Assembly (NCBI RefSeq): GCF_009497775.1 | Contig: NZ_CP031012.1 | Span: 4,095,912 to 4,159,911 of the forward strand | Length of the DNA stretch: 64,000 nucleotides | DNA from: Alcaligenes faecalis | GTDB taxonomy: Bacteria > Pseudomonadota > Gammaproteobacteria > Burkholderiales > Burkholderiaceae_B | Direction of reading: 5' to 3' | Part shown: piece after piece, positions 33,142-41,896 of the stretch | Numbering within the stretch: position 1 is the stretch's first letter | Layout of the letters: the number at the start of each line of letters is the position of its first letter | Made by a program: the position numbers and the translations under genes | Notes under the pieces: generated by a model | The model's input: only the letters and a program-made list of their open reading frames with translations | What the model was told of the DNA's origin: nothing | Databases searched by the model: none

Positions 33142-33930
33142 ATGCGCTTACCCATCTATCAGCTTGATGCCTTTACTGACACCTTGTTTGCAGGCAATCC
33201 TGCTGCTGTGGTGTTGCTGTCCGAGTTTCCTGACGATGCCTTGCTGCAGTCAATTGCCCAGGAAAACAATCTGGCCGAAACCGCCTTTCTGGTGCCACAA
33301 GGCCAGGACTTTCGCCTGCGCTGGTTCACCCCTACGGTAGAAGTGCCCTTGTGCGGCCACGCGACCTTGGCCAGTGCCGCTGTCGTGTTGCAGCATGTGC
33401 GTCCCCAGGACAGCCAGGTGGTGTTTCATACTCTGAGCGGCGCCTTGACGGTGCGTCGTGACGAAACAGGCTACGTCATGGACTTTCCGGTTCGCCCGGT
33501 TCGCCGTGTGGATGACAATCCTTTGCTGGAGCAAGCCCTGGGCACCAAGATTACGCAATTGTGGCGTAATGACTTCACCCATTTGGCTGTTTTGGAAACG
33601 GAAGAGCAGGTGCGACAGCTGCAGGTGGATACTGCAGCCATGCTGGCCAGTGGTTGTGATGGGTGTATTGTGACTGCGCCGGGCTCGGGCCTGTTTGATA
33701 TTGTCAGCCGCTTTTTTGCGCCTGGCCATGGCATTGAGGAAGATCCAGTCACGGGTTCGGCCCATTGTGCCTTGCTGCCTTACTGGGCTCCTATCCTGGG
33801 TAAAACCCATTTGCTGGCGTATCAGGCCTCTGCCCGTGGTGGGGTGCTGGATTGCACCTTAAGTGGCGACCGCGTGTTTCTGAAGGGCCAGGCTGTTCTG
33901 TATCTGGAAGGTCATATCCAGGTCGCCTGA
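33142..33930 (+). CDS. PhzF family isomerase/epimerase
   Basis: A 262-residue PhzF-type protein. The family acts as a simple acid-base isomerase (PhzF itself shifts double bonds in phenazine synthesis; most relatives have unknown substrates). The catalytic glutamate is Glu46 in NNLAETAFL, and the paired-domain motifs PLCGHATLAS and DPVTGSAH are present. I chose MRLPIYQLDAF because GGAGG stands just before it. No phenazine genes are nearby, so a phenazine role is not supported. Confidence 0.88.
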   Translation: MRLPIYQLDAFTDTLFAGNPAAVVLLSEFPDDALLQSIAQENNLAETAFLVPQGQDFRLRWFTPTVEVPLCGHATLASAAVVLQHVRPQDSQVVFHTLSGALTVRRDETGYVMDFPVRPVRRVDDNPLLEQALGTKITQLWRNDFTHLAVLETEEQVRQLQVDTAAMLASGCDGCIVTAPGSGLFDIVSRFFAPGHGIEEDPVTGSAHCALLPYWAPILGKTHLLAYQASARGGVLDCTLSGDRVFLKGQAVLYLEGHIQVA

Positions 33931-34074
33931 GGCGGCGCAAGGCGTTTTAAACGGGCATGGCGGTGGCCGTGCCTGTATTCCGTTCTGCTCTATCAGCACT
34001 GTAGCCAGCAAGACAAGCCCTGTTTTTCTTTTCGGCTCTCTTTATTGCGACTTTTTATGGTTTTTTGATCTCTT

Positions 34075-35100
34075 ATGATTCCTGTCGCCCCGTTTTCTTT
34101 GGTATTTCTGCTGATTATTACGCTTGGACCGCTTGCACTATTTATTGTGCTGGTCTGGGCGGTTTTGCTTTTAGTGCAGCCACAGCGCCGGGCAAACTTC
34201 AAGAAAAAACCCTGGCCTCGAATAATGATTTTGCTTCCTTTGCTGGTATTGGCCGGTTACTACAGTTTTTTCCAGTGGAAGGTCTATCAGTTCGACAAAC
34301 GACAGAAGCAGGAGCTGGCTAGTCGGCAGCATGTTTTAAAAGAGCCCGGTCGTTTTGCCGGGGTCGATATGCCAATTGGAACAGAGTTGGAGTTGACCGT
34401 GTGGGGTGACCCGGACAGCGTGTCCTGGGCCCGTTTCCCGGAGGCGGTCATGGTGGGCAAAGCCCCTGTGCTGTCTGTCAAGCGCCCCCGCCCCGATTTG
34501 CAGAACTCCAGCTGGCAACTGCAACTGGCAGGAGATGCCGAGCTGGAAGGCTGGCAGTGTGATGGCAGCCAAGTGCTTGAAATGGAACAAGATCCCTCGG
34601 CAGAGAACGGCTTTCGTTTTGTCAGCTGCTTTCTGGCCAAAGGGAATCAGATCACGGGCTGGAGCCCGTATGCAGCGGCTTCCAATATGAGTACAGCCCC
34701 GGACCTTGTTCTGGATCTGCCTGCGGGCACCCTGGTTCAGTCCAGACCGGAGGGGACTTTGTATGTCAACGGCGATAGGGATCAGGACCGTTGGATGGTA
34801 CGTGTTGAAGAAAACGGTTTGCAGATTCAGGCATGGAACCTGCCTTTGGAACGTGCTTATTTCTCAGTCGATAAAAATAAAGATCTGCTTTATCTCTCGC
34901 ATGCTCAATTGGCCAAGGAAATTCAATTCGGTGGATTTAGCTACCCGGCCGGTACTCGGGTGTCGACGCCCAACTATCGTTTTTACCCGCAGTGGCCTCT
35001 TTTATTGAAAATGGGATTAGCGGCAGACGGTGAATCGGATCAGAGAAAGGAACAGGCTCATGACCTGCTTAGTGGCCAAATTTTGGACGGTTTTCACTAA
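34075..35100 (+). CDS. Membrane-anchored protein of unknown function
   Basis: I do not recognise this 341-residue protein. It starts with two hydrophobic segments (about residues 7-35 and 49-67) separated by a basic loop (QRRANFKKKPWPR). About 270 hydrophilic residues follow that should lie outside the inner membrane, with a possible disulfide between its two cysteines (GWQCDGS and FVSCFLA). The soluble part has short repeated segments about toggling between polar and hydrophobic residues, suggesting beta structure. It is followed by 280 bases of AT-rich DNA before the FecR-like gene. Confidence 0.6.
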   Translation: MIPVAPFSLVFLLIITLGPLALFIVLVWAVLLLVQPQRRANFKKKPWPRIMILLPLLVLAGYYSFFQWKVYQFDKRQKQELASRQHVLKEPGRFAGVDMPIGTELELTVWGDPDSVSWARFPEAVMVGKAPVLSVKRPRPDLQNSSWQLQLAGDAELEGWQCDGSQVLEMEQDPSAENGFRFVSCFLAKGNQITGWSPYAAASNMSTAPDLVLDLPAGTLVQSRPEGTLYVNGDRDQDRWMVRVEENGLQIQAWNLPLERAYFSVDKNKDLLYLSHAQLAKEIQFGGFSYPAGTRVSTPNYRFYPQWPLLLKMGLAADGESDQRKEQAHDLLSGQILDGFH

Positions 35101-35380
35101 TTAACGGCCCGATTCCGGCTTTTTTTACCAGTAATCTGCATTTTTTTTGTGGTGAGTGTAATTAAATAAGGCGAATTTGTTTTGAATGGGTCAATTTGAG
35201 TTAATGTAAGCATTTGAAGCGAATGTATAAAATAAAAACGTATCGTTTTCAAAGGTGGACATTAGAGGGTTGGTGGCTGCTGGTTTTGTTTTCCAAGGTT
35301 TCGGCGTTGAACGGACGAGACAACCCGTTGGACTGAAACCACCCTATTGCTGGCTTAACTGAACAAGGTTAGATGCCGCT

Positions 35381-36133
35381 ATGACGACATATCAAGGGGA
35401 GCTGCTGGAGCATACGCAGGCCCACGCACAGGCTGCTTACTGGTTTACTCGCTTGAACTCGGGTGAGGCTACCGCAGCCGAATTACGGGAATTTGAGGAT
35501 TGGCGCCGTGACAATCCTGAAAATGAACGTTCATATCGATACATTTGCTATTTTTGTGACGCCAGCCTGGATGCGCCCGAGCATGAGATACGCCGTTTAT
35601 TGACCAGCTCGGGGGAAAAGGCGGTGTTGCTCAAGCCCTATCACCGTGGTTTGCTGGCGGGCTTTCTGGTATTGGCCTTGGCGCTAACCGTATTTTTCTC
35701 CTGGCCCGAGCGGGTATTGCGAGAAGAGCATCTGGTATCGGGGGCGCAAGCGCTGGAGCAGCGTTTTGTGAATGGGGCGGTAGTACAGCTGGGCCCGGAC
35801 TCTGCACTTGAAATCCGCGAGTACGAGGACAGCTTGAATCTGCAGCTTTTACGCGGTCAGGTCACGCTACTGTTGGCTGATCCCACACAAAAGAGCGTGA
35901 CGGTCTTTACCAGCTTTGCACAGGCACGCAGCAACAAGGGACAGTTTTCAGCCTTTCTGGACAGCGATCAAATGAAGTTTGCCGTGGATACCGGCTCGGT
36001 CGAAGTATCCAGCGGAACATGGTGGCGCCGACAGATTCGGGTCTTGATTCCCGGTCAGCATATTGATGTGGATCGATGGTCTGGAATGAAACGGGTTCAA
36101 CCCGCTCCTGTATCTCCAAATGAGGCCGACTAA
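35381..36133 (+). CDS. FecR-like anti-sigma/sensor protein (orphan)
   Basis: FecR proteins sit in the inner membrane, receive a signal from a TonB-dependent receptor and control a FecI-type sigma factor. This 250-residue protein has the cytoplasmic DUF4880-like start (AAYWFTRLNSGEATAAELREFEDWRRDNPENERSYRY), one membrane segment near residues 88-107, and a periplasmic FecR domain (NGAVVQLGPDSALEIREY, then VFTSFAQARSNKGQFSAFLD). Neither a FecI sigma factor nor a receptor gene is beside it, so its partner is unknown. It is convergent with the autotransporter gene. Confidence 0.8.
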   Translation: MTTYQGELLEHTQAHAQAAYWFTRLNSGEATAAELREFEDWRRDNPENERSYRYICYFCDASLDAPEHEIRRLLTSSGEKAVLLKPYHRGLLAGFLVLALALTVFFSWPERVLREEHLVSGAQALEQRFVNGAVVQLGPDSALEIREYEDSLNLQLLRGQVTLLLADPTQKSVTVFTSFAQARSNKGQFSAFLDSDQMKFAVDTGSVEVSSGTWWRRQIRVLIPGQHIDVDRWSGMKRVQPAPVSPNEAD

Positions 36134-36144
36134 CAGTCGGCCTC
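36122..36144. terminator. Hairpin between convergent FecR-like and autotransporter genes
   Basis: GAGGCCGACT / AGTCGGCCTC, ten perfect pairs around an AAC loop; the fecR-like stop codon lies inside it. The T run is short, so it may act weakly in either direction. Confidence 0.6.
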
Positions 36145-36160
36145 TTACGTTTCAGAGCGT

Positions 36161-39100
36161 TTAGAACATCCAGTTCAGGAACAATTTACCGTTTATATCG
36201 GCACGGCTATCCCCTAATAAACGGGTATTGGCCGACAGCCCTAAACGCAGACGCTCGGATTGCTGCAAGCTGATGCTGGTTCCCAGCGACAAGGCATGGC
36301 GATCCACCCGTGCATAACGACCATCAAAACCCACAGATTGGGCACTGGCAAAGGCGGCTTCCTGGGTCTGATTACGGCTTAGCAAAGCCTGCTCCCAGGC
36401 CACCGACAAGGACGTTTGCAGTTGACGATCCTGGCTTAAATTCCAGTTTTGACGCAGGGCCAGGCCAATAGAGGCCTGCAAGGCGTTTTGACGGCTGGAA
36501 TCCAGACGCAGACGGCTGGCGGCATCGCCACTTTCTTCCAGTCCAGGACGACGGTAATGGAGGTAATCCAGAGCCAGAACCGGCCCGATGCTGCCGTTCT
36601 CACCCAGAGCCCAGTTGTAGCCAGTCTGTACCCCCAGCGAGAAGGTATGGCCTGTCCAGTCCGAGGAGGGACGTGCCTGATAGCCCGCAAAGCTGATGTC
36701 GCGGTTCATCTTGCCCTGCTCGATACCCACACGCAGCTGAGCCAAACCGTTCCAGCCTTCCTGGCTATAGCCACGGTAGCGGGCATGGACACCCAGGCCC
36801 AGGCCGGTCAGCTTGCTCTTGGCCTGGAAGGGAGCGTCCACGTTGACGCGCTGCTCGTTGGCACTACCGTGTACACCCAGGCTCCAGTCGCTGCCTTCAG
36901 CGCGGTGTTCCGCCCCCAGCATCACCCCATAGGTTTCGCTGCGGTGGTCCACATCGTTGCTACCCAGTTGCCAGTGGTAGCGGCCACCATAGGTCTGGAT
37001 GAAGCTTTGCCAGCCGCTCTTGTTGATACCCTCGGTTTGGCGCAATTGCTCGGACACCAGTTGTTCGCGGCGCAAGGCGGCGGCGGTTTGGGCGGCGTAA
37101 GCACCTGCGCTTAACTGATCCAGTGCCAGGCCAATATCGCTGCCATCAGCACGCGAGAAGTCCATGGCCTGATACACGGCGGCCAGGGACTGATTGCCCG
37201 AGGAGGCTTGGGCCAGGCTGGTACCTACTGCGGCTGCATTGGGCGAAGCGGCATATTGTGCATAAGCGTCCTGATTACGGCTGACGGACCAGCCATTGCC
37301 TGTGCTTTGTACATTCAGGGTGGGAGACGCCAGCGTGGCGCCATACAAGGCAAACTGCCCCTGTGTCTGGCTGGCGGTGAACACCTTGTCCTGATTCAGT
37401 GTCCAGCCGTTTTGATACCAGTCTGGCTGCAGGTCTACGTGCAGCTCGCCATCCAGCTGAGCCAGGCCCTGCACATCAATATGATCGTTCTGGGTGGTCG
37501 AGGCCTCCACCAGAATCCGGCCATCGGCACTTTGGACAAAGTTGCCCTTGATCGTCATGTTCCCGTAGGAGTTGCCGGGGCTGAGGGTGCCGTTATTGGT
37601 GAAGTTGTATTCAGGGTTGATGGTGAATTCGCTATTGCCGTACAGAGTAGCGCCCTGATCCACGCGCAAGCCATACAGCTCGTGCTGTCCATTCAAGGAC
37701 GTTGCGCCCCCGGCAATGACGACCTCCAGACTATTCTGGCCCTTGATATTGCCGTCATAACGCATCTGGAAGTTGGGGTCAGCCGCATTGGTGGCACGGC
37801 CATGTTCATCGGCCTTTTGACCAAAGCTGATGCGGGTCAGGCGCAAGTCCTGATTGTCATCCCGGCGGTTGTAATCCGAGGTGATGTCTCCCGTAATCTG
37901 CGCGCCCTGCAAAATATTGATGTTTTGTACCCAGGCATTGTCCGCGATATGGATGGCTGCTTTCTGGCCTGACAAGGTGCCGGACAGATCGTAGTTGCTG
38001 ATCAAGGCACCTTGCAAAATGGTTGGTACAGGACGTAGCTGGCCACCCTCTAGGACTAGCCAGGAGCCGTGATACTGATCGTCGCTACCCATGGCGTTCT
38101 GGCCGAAATCAAACAAGGCACCCACGCCATCCTGGCCATCTGCGCGGACTTCGCCTTGCTGGACAATATTGTGTAGGCGGCCATAGCTGAATTGCAGGCC
38201 GCGGCCATACCAGCCTTGAGCATGAATAAGCGTCGTCTTGGGGATGATCAGCGTGTTTTCACTACCATCCACACGTACACCTACCCCTCCTGGACCGGCT
38301 GTCAGCAGATCCGCTGCCTGGGTAATGGTGTTGCGTTCGCCATAAATGTGCAGGCCCAAGCCTTGTGTGGCCATGTTGTACTGGCCGGGCAGGTAGGCTG
38401 TGCCATCTGCATTGCGTGCAAAGTAGCCATTGGTATTGTTCAGGGTGACATCGTCCCCATAGACCGAATAGCCAAAGAAGTTGCGGCGATCAATGCTCAG
38501 CCCGATATCCTGCAAGGCGGCAATTTCGGCCTCCATCAGATTCACGTAGTTGCGATAGGTCTGATGGCTCATCAAGCTGTTGCGCAGCTCGGTGTGGCTC
38601 ATGTAGTTGCGGTCCACGCCGTACTGCGGTTGGTCGTGGTAGTTCAGGATGCTGACGGGGACGCCCGGCATGGCACCATTCAGGACTTCCTGTACGTGAT
38701 CCCCGGTGAAGTAGCCCTTGTCCTGGCGCAGGTCAAAAGCGGCAGGATCATATGGGTTGGAGCAGACCGAACACAGGATCTTTTGCCCGGGGCTCGGGGC
38801 TCGGCCCTGGTCATCGCGCAAGCCCAAGGCCCAGGGGCTAAGCTCACTCAGGAAGAAGGGATCGGGTGGATCAAAGCTGTCGCCAGGCAGGGTATCTGTG
38901 ACCGTATTGCTGATGCCCAAAGCGTGGGCCAGCTCGTGGAAAATCACTGCATTGTAATCAGCCTTGCCTGTTAAAGGCAGTTGGCTGGGGTTGACGGGGG
39001 CCGTGTCCAGATCTATTTTTCCAACACCGATAATGGCATCGGGATTAGTCGGGTCACCCTGGAATAACCCCAGCAAGCGTGCTTGTAAGGCTGAGAGGGT

Positions 39101-39463
39101 GAAATTGGGGTATGCCGAGTCGTTCCATTTCTTGCCATAGGCATTGGCATTTTTGATGCTCATGGTTCCCAGATTGATCACAGCCGGTGTATACCCTGCT
39201 GGCAAATTGATGATTTCAGCCCAGCGCTCCAGTGCGGCACGAATTTTCAGCCGGCCATTCTCGTCGATATTCCAGGGGGAAACGCGTTGATCGGTCTCAT
39301 CCGACGCATCGTAACTGCCATCATCAGGTCCATAGACCCTCAACTCAAAAGCTTGTTGACCTTGTTTGTTCAGAATGAATTCTGTCTCGTAGGCATAAGC
39401 GCTGCTGGTCCCGCTCAAGGCTAACAGGGTGTGGGCTAGTAGTGCTTTGATTTTCAAGTCCAT
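36161..39463 (-). CDS. Autotransporter with N-terminal metalloprotease-like domain
   Basis: A 1100-residue type V secreted protein. A signal peptide (residues 1-24, ending AYA) is followed by a metzincin-like domain with the zinc motif HELAHALGISN (His176, Glu177, His180) and a possible Met-turn SLMSH (297-300). The passenger continues as beta-helix-like repeats to about residue 800, and a C-terminal autotransporter barrel (roughly 835-1100) ends in the aromatic residue needed for outer-membrane insertion. The third zinc ligand position, normally His or Asp, is Asn186. CSVC (231-234) is uncommon for a passenger. The likely role is a surface or released protease; no accessory gene is adjacent. 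Confidence 0.9.
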   Translation of the reverse strand: MDLKIKALLAHTLLALSGTSSAYAYETEFILNKQGQQAFELRVYGPDDGSYDASDETDQRVSPWNIDENGRLKIRAALERWAEIINLPAGYTPAVINLGTMSIKNANAYGKKWNDSAYPNFTLSALQARLLGLFQGDPTNPDAIIGVGKIDLDTAPVNPSQLPLTGKADYNAVIFHELAHALGISNTVTDTLPGDSFDPPDPFFLSELSPWALGLRDDQGRAPSPGQKILCSVCSNPYDPAAFDLRQDKGYFTGDHVQEVLNGAMPGVPVSILNYHDQPQYGVDRNYMSHTELRNSLMSHQTYRNYVNLMEAEIAALQDIGLSIDRRNFFGYSVYGDDVTLNNTNGYFARNADGTAYLPGQYNMATQGLGLHIYGERNTITQAADLLTAGPGGVGVRVDGSENTLIIPKTTLIHAQGWYGRGLQFSYGRLHNIVQQGEVRADGQDGVGALFDFGQNAMGSDDQYHGSWLVLEGGQLRPVPTILQGALISNYDLSGTLSGQKAAIHIADNAWVQNINILQGAQITGDITSDYNRRDDNQDLRLTRISFGQKADEHGRATNAADPNFQMRYDGNIKGQNSLEVVIAGGATSLNGQHELYGLRVDQGATLYGNSEFTINPEYNFTNNGTLSPGNSYGNMTIKGNFVQSADGRILVEASTTQNDHIDVQGLAQLDGELHVDLQPDWYQNGWTLNQDKVFTASQTQGQFALYGATLASPTLNVQSTGNGWSVSRNQDAYAQYAASPNAAAVGTSLAQASSGNQSLAAVYQAMDFSRADGSDIGLALDQLSAGAYAAQTAAALRREQLVSEQLRQTEGINKSGWQSFIQTYGGRYHWQLGSNDVDHRSETYGVMLGAEHRAEGSDWSLGVHGSANEQRVNVDAPFQAKSKLTGLGLGVHARYRGYSQEGWNGLAQLRVGIEQGKMNRDISFAGYQARPSSDWTGHTFSLGVQTGYNWALGENGSIGPVLALDYLHYRRPGLEESGDAASRLRLDSSRQNALQASIGLALRQNWNLSQDRQLQTSLSVAWEQALLSRNQTQEAAFASAQSVGFDGRYARVDRHALSLGTSISLQQSERLRLGLSANTRLLGDSRADINGKLFLNWMF

Positions 39464-39668
39464 GGGGTTCCGATCTCAATGAGAAGACAATGGATAGGGG
39501 GTATTTTTTCTATCCAGATAAATAAAAGTGTTTTTTGTTGCCGTTTACTTCTGGGTTGTATTGAGCATCTGAGTAAAAGGCGCAACACTTGATGACATGC
39601 TCAGTGGTAAAGAACTACCGGGTTTCAGCCGTAACCCCTAAGGGAGAACGTGTTCAACAGAGGAAAGT

Positions 39669-40169
39669 ATGCCGATAGAGATCAGTGGACAGGGTTTAAT
39701 ACATAGACAAAATATGCCCGTGGCCGAACCGATAAACGCGACGGCCATGACGCCCCCTGTAGTGTCAGAGCAAGAAGATGCAGGTTCCATAGACTCGTCG
39801 GGACGTATCAAGGTGAGCCTGTCATCCTTGGGAAAAGAGCTGTCGCTGACCAGTCAGCAAGCCAAAAAACAAGAGCGCGACAAGGATATTGATGACAGTT
39901 CTCTGCCCGATGGCATCAAGGACATCCTTAAGCGCATCCGCGACCTGAAAGAGCAGATTCAACAGAAGTTGATGGAGCTGCAGCGTGTGCAGGCCAGCGA
40001 TAAAGGCAGCGAAGCGGAGAAGAAACAGGAACTGGAGCGAGTGCAAAGCGAGCTCACCAGCCTGAATGCGGCGTTGGCCAGTGCGCATGCCATGTTGAAC
40101 AAGGTCATGGACGACATTGAGCTGGGTGGTGAGGGCCGAATGGAAGTAGCGGATTTATTGATGAAGTAA
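39669..40169 (+). CDS. Hypothetical coiled-coil protein
   Basis: I do not recognise this 166-residue protein. It has no signal peptide. Residues about 95-150 form a strong heptad coiled coil (DILKRIRDLKEQIQQKLMEL onward) after a Ser/Asp/Lys-rich linker. GAGGA is well placed before the ATG, which supports a real gene. A terminator hairpin follows. It is divergent from the autotransporter gene across a 205-base gap, so the two might share regulation. Confidence 0.65.
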   Translation: MPIEISGQGLIHRQNMPVAEPINATAMTPPVVSEQEDAGSIDSSGRIKVSLSSLGKELSLTSQQAKKQERDKDIDDSSLPDGIKDILKRIRDLKEQIQQKLMELQRVQASDKGSEAEKKQELERVQSELTSLNAALASAHAMLNKVMDDIELGGEGRMEVADLLMK

Positions 40170-40200
40170 AAAGCCGTTCGATTGGCTTTGGGAGTCCTTG

Positions 40201-40263
40201 GGGCGCAGGTGGTTTGTTGGGGGCGGTTTTGCCCGTATGAACCCGTTTACTGCGCCCTTTTTT
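40201..40263 (+). terminator. Terminator after the coiled-coil gene
   Basis: GGGCGCAG pairs with CTGCGCCC over a 41-base interval that contains its own small hairpin (GGGC / GCCC), followed by six T. Confidence 0.6.
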
Positions 40264-40298
40264 GCGCCTTTGATATTCAGGTGTCGGCTGGATACCGA

Positions 40299-40688
40299 TC
40301 AGGGTTGGGTCGCGACTGTTAAAGCCTGCGTGATTTTGTGATTAAGCTGATGCGGAGACATCAAATCCGCCGTGACCTGCGCCTTGGTGTGAATGATATA
40401 GGCGGTCGACGGGTTCAAATCAATGCAATACACCACCAGCGAGCCGCCCCCCATAGGGGCAGCGCCGATATATACCCCTAATTGATCGTTGGCCGTTGGC
40501 TCGTTGCGCTGCTGATAGCCTTCCCCTGTCGCCGTTTGCTTGACCGTATCCAGACACTGAGCCACGTTCAAACGAGAGATGGAGCGCTGCTCGGCTTCCA
40601 GCTCCAGAGGCACCAGATCCTGGGCCTGGACGGCCCAGGTGGTATGGACCAAAGCGGCCATCAAAACCCACTTGTTGAGTGTGTGCAT
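40299..40688 (-). CDS. Small secreted hypothetical protein
   Basis: A 129-residue protein with a clear signal peptide (about 23 residues, ending VQA before QDLVPLELE). The mature part of about 105 residues has two cysteines (VAQCLDTV and VVYCIDLN) that could form a disulfide in the periplasm. It has no recognised domain. It is convergent with the coiled-coil gene. Confidence 0.65.
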   Translation of the reverse strand: MHTLNKWVLMAALVHTTWAVQAQDLVPLELEAEQRSISRLNVAQCLDTVKQTATGEGYQQRNEPTANDQLGVYIGAAPMGGGSLVVYCIDLNPSTAYIIHTKAQVTADLMSPHQLNHKITQALTVATQP

Positions 40689-40824
40689 GACGCCCTCCCG
40701 CAGGAGACGATGGAATACCCAGCATAGTCCTGATCAAGGGGGGCGGGTTTTGATAGGGCTTAATTCAGGGATGAATTTCGGGTTTTTACTGAGTTTGGGG
40801 TAGGCAAGTATGGGAGTGATCAGG

Positions 40825-41853
40825 CTATTGCTCTGCTTCCGGATTTGAGGAGCCTAGTTCTTTGATCGCCTTATCAAAGTCACTCTCAAACAAGCGATCT
40901 TGTATGACGCGATATTTCTCGAACTCGCTTTCAGCATGGGATTGAGCCAGCTTGGCAGAAATCTTGCCACTATCTTGCAGAATTTCCCGGTCATCGAATT
41001 CCAGAAACATATCCAGGCGTTTGGCCCAGTCTTCCATGGTCATGGGGATTTTTCTGCGGGCACGGTTTTCAGCCAGCTCCAGATAGGCATTGACGATGCG
41101 TCCCAAGGAGTCCAGCTCGTCTTGTGTCAGGTAGTTCTTGGCAATACTGATGTCTGTTTTCAGTATTTTGCCGTTGGGTGCATTGGCCCAGGAGCTAAGT
41201 CCCATATGGGCTTGGCGACTATCGGCACGCTGATGGATAAGCTCCGCGGCGGTCTGACCGTGGATGGCGTAATGCAGCTTGTTTTGCACTTTGGCAAAGA
41301 AGATTTTGCTGGTGGGCGCATTCTTGTTGTAGTCCACGCTGGTTGCGTAGATATCGGTGATCTTCTGGTAGAAGCGCCGTTCGCTTAGGCGAATCTCGCG
41401 GATTTCTGCCAGCAACTGCTCAAAGTAGTCTTCGTTCAGAAAACTGCCGTTCTCCATGCGTTGACGATCAATCAAGTATCCCTTGATCGCAAATTCACGT
41501 AGGACTTGGGTGGCCCATTGGCGGAATTGAGTAGCACGGATGGAGTTGACCCGATAGCCGACAGAGATGATGGCGTCCAGATTGTAGAACTGCGTCAGGT
41601 AGTTTTTACCGTCGCTGGCAGTTATCCGGAATTTCCGGATAACTGCTTCTTCGGATAGTTCTTGAGAGCCAAAGATATTTTTTAAGTGCTCATTGACCGT
41701 GCGTACATCAACGCCAAAAAGCTCCGCCATCAGCTTCTGAGACAACCAGACCGTCTCGTCTTCGTAGCGAGCTTCGATGCTTTGCTCACCAGCCTGACCG
41801 GTAAAGATCAGGAATTCAGTGGTGCTATTTCGAATCAGCTTTTTGCCGCTCAT
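40825..41853 (-). CDS. RhuM family protein
   Basis: A 342-residue protein of the RhuM family, named after a Salmonella pathogenicity-island gene. The start (EFLIFTGQAGEQSIEARYEDETVWLSQKLMAELFGVDVRTVNEHLKNIF) and the middle (FYNLDAIISVGYRVNSIRATQFRQWATQVLREF) are family hallmarks; the first part resembles phage Bro/KilA-N type DNA-binding proteins. Its function is not established. It lies 43 bases upstream of mnmE's stop on the same strand and is likely a mobile cargo gene. RhuM genes often travel with islands and defence loci. Confidence 0.88.
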   Translation of the reverse strand: MSGKKLIRNSTTEFLIFTGQAGEQSIEARYEDETVWLSQKLMAELFGVDVRTVNEHLKNIFGSQELSEEAVIRKFRITASDGKNYLTQFYNLDAIISVGYRVNSIRATQFRQWATQVLREFAIKGYLIDRQRMENGSFLNEDYFEQLLAEIREIRLSERRFYQKITDIYATSVDYNKNAPTSKIFFAKVQNKLHYAIHGQTAAELIHQRADSRQAHMGLSSWANAPNGKILKTDISIAKNYLTQDELDSLGRIVNAYLELAENRARRKIPMTMEDWAKRLDMFLEFDDREILQDSGKISAKLAQSHAESEFEKYRVIQDRLFESDFDKAIKELGSSNPEAEQ

Positions 41854-41896
41854 GCCTAGTCCCTCTGCACATCAATGGCTCAGTCTTTAGACGAGG

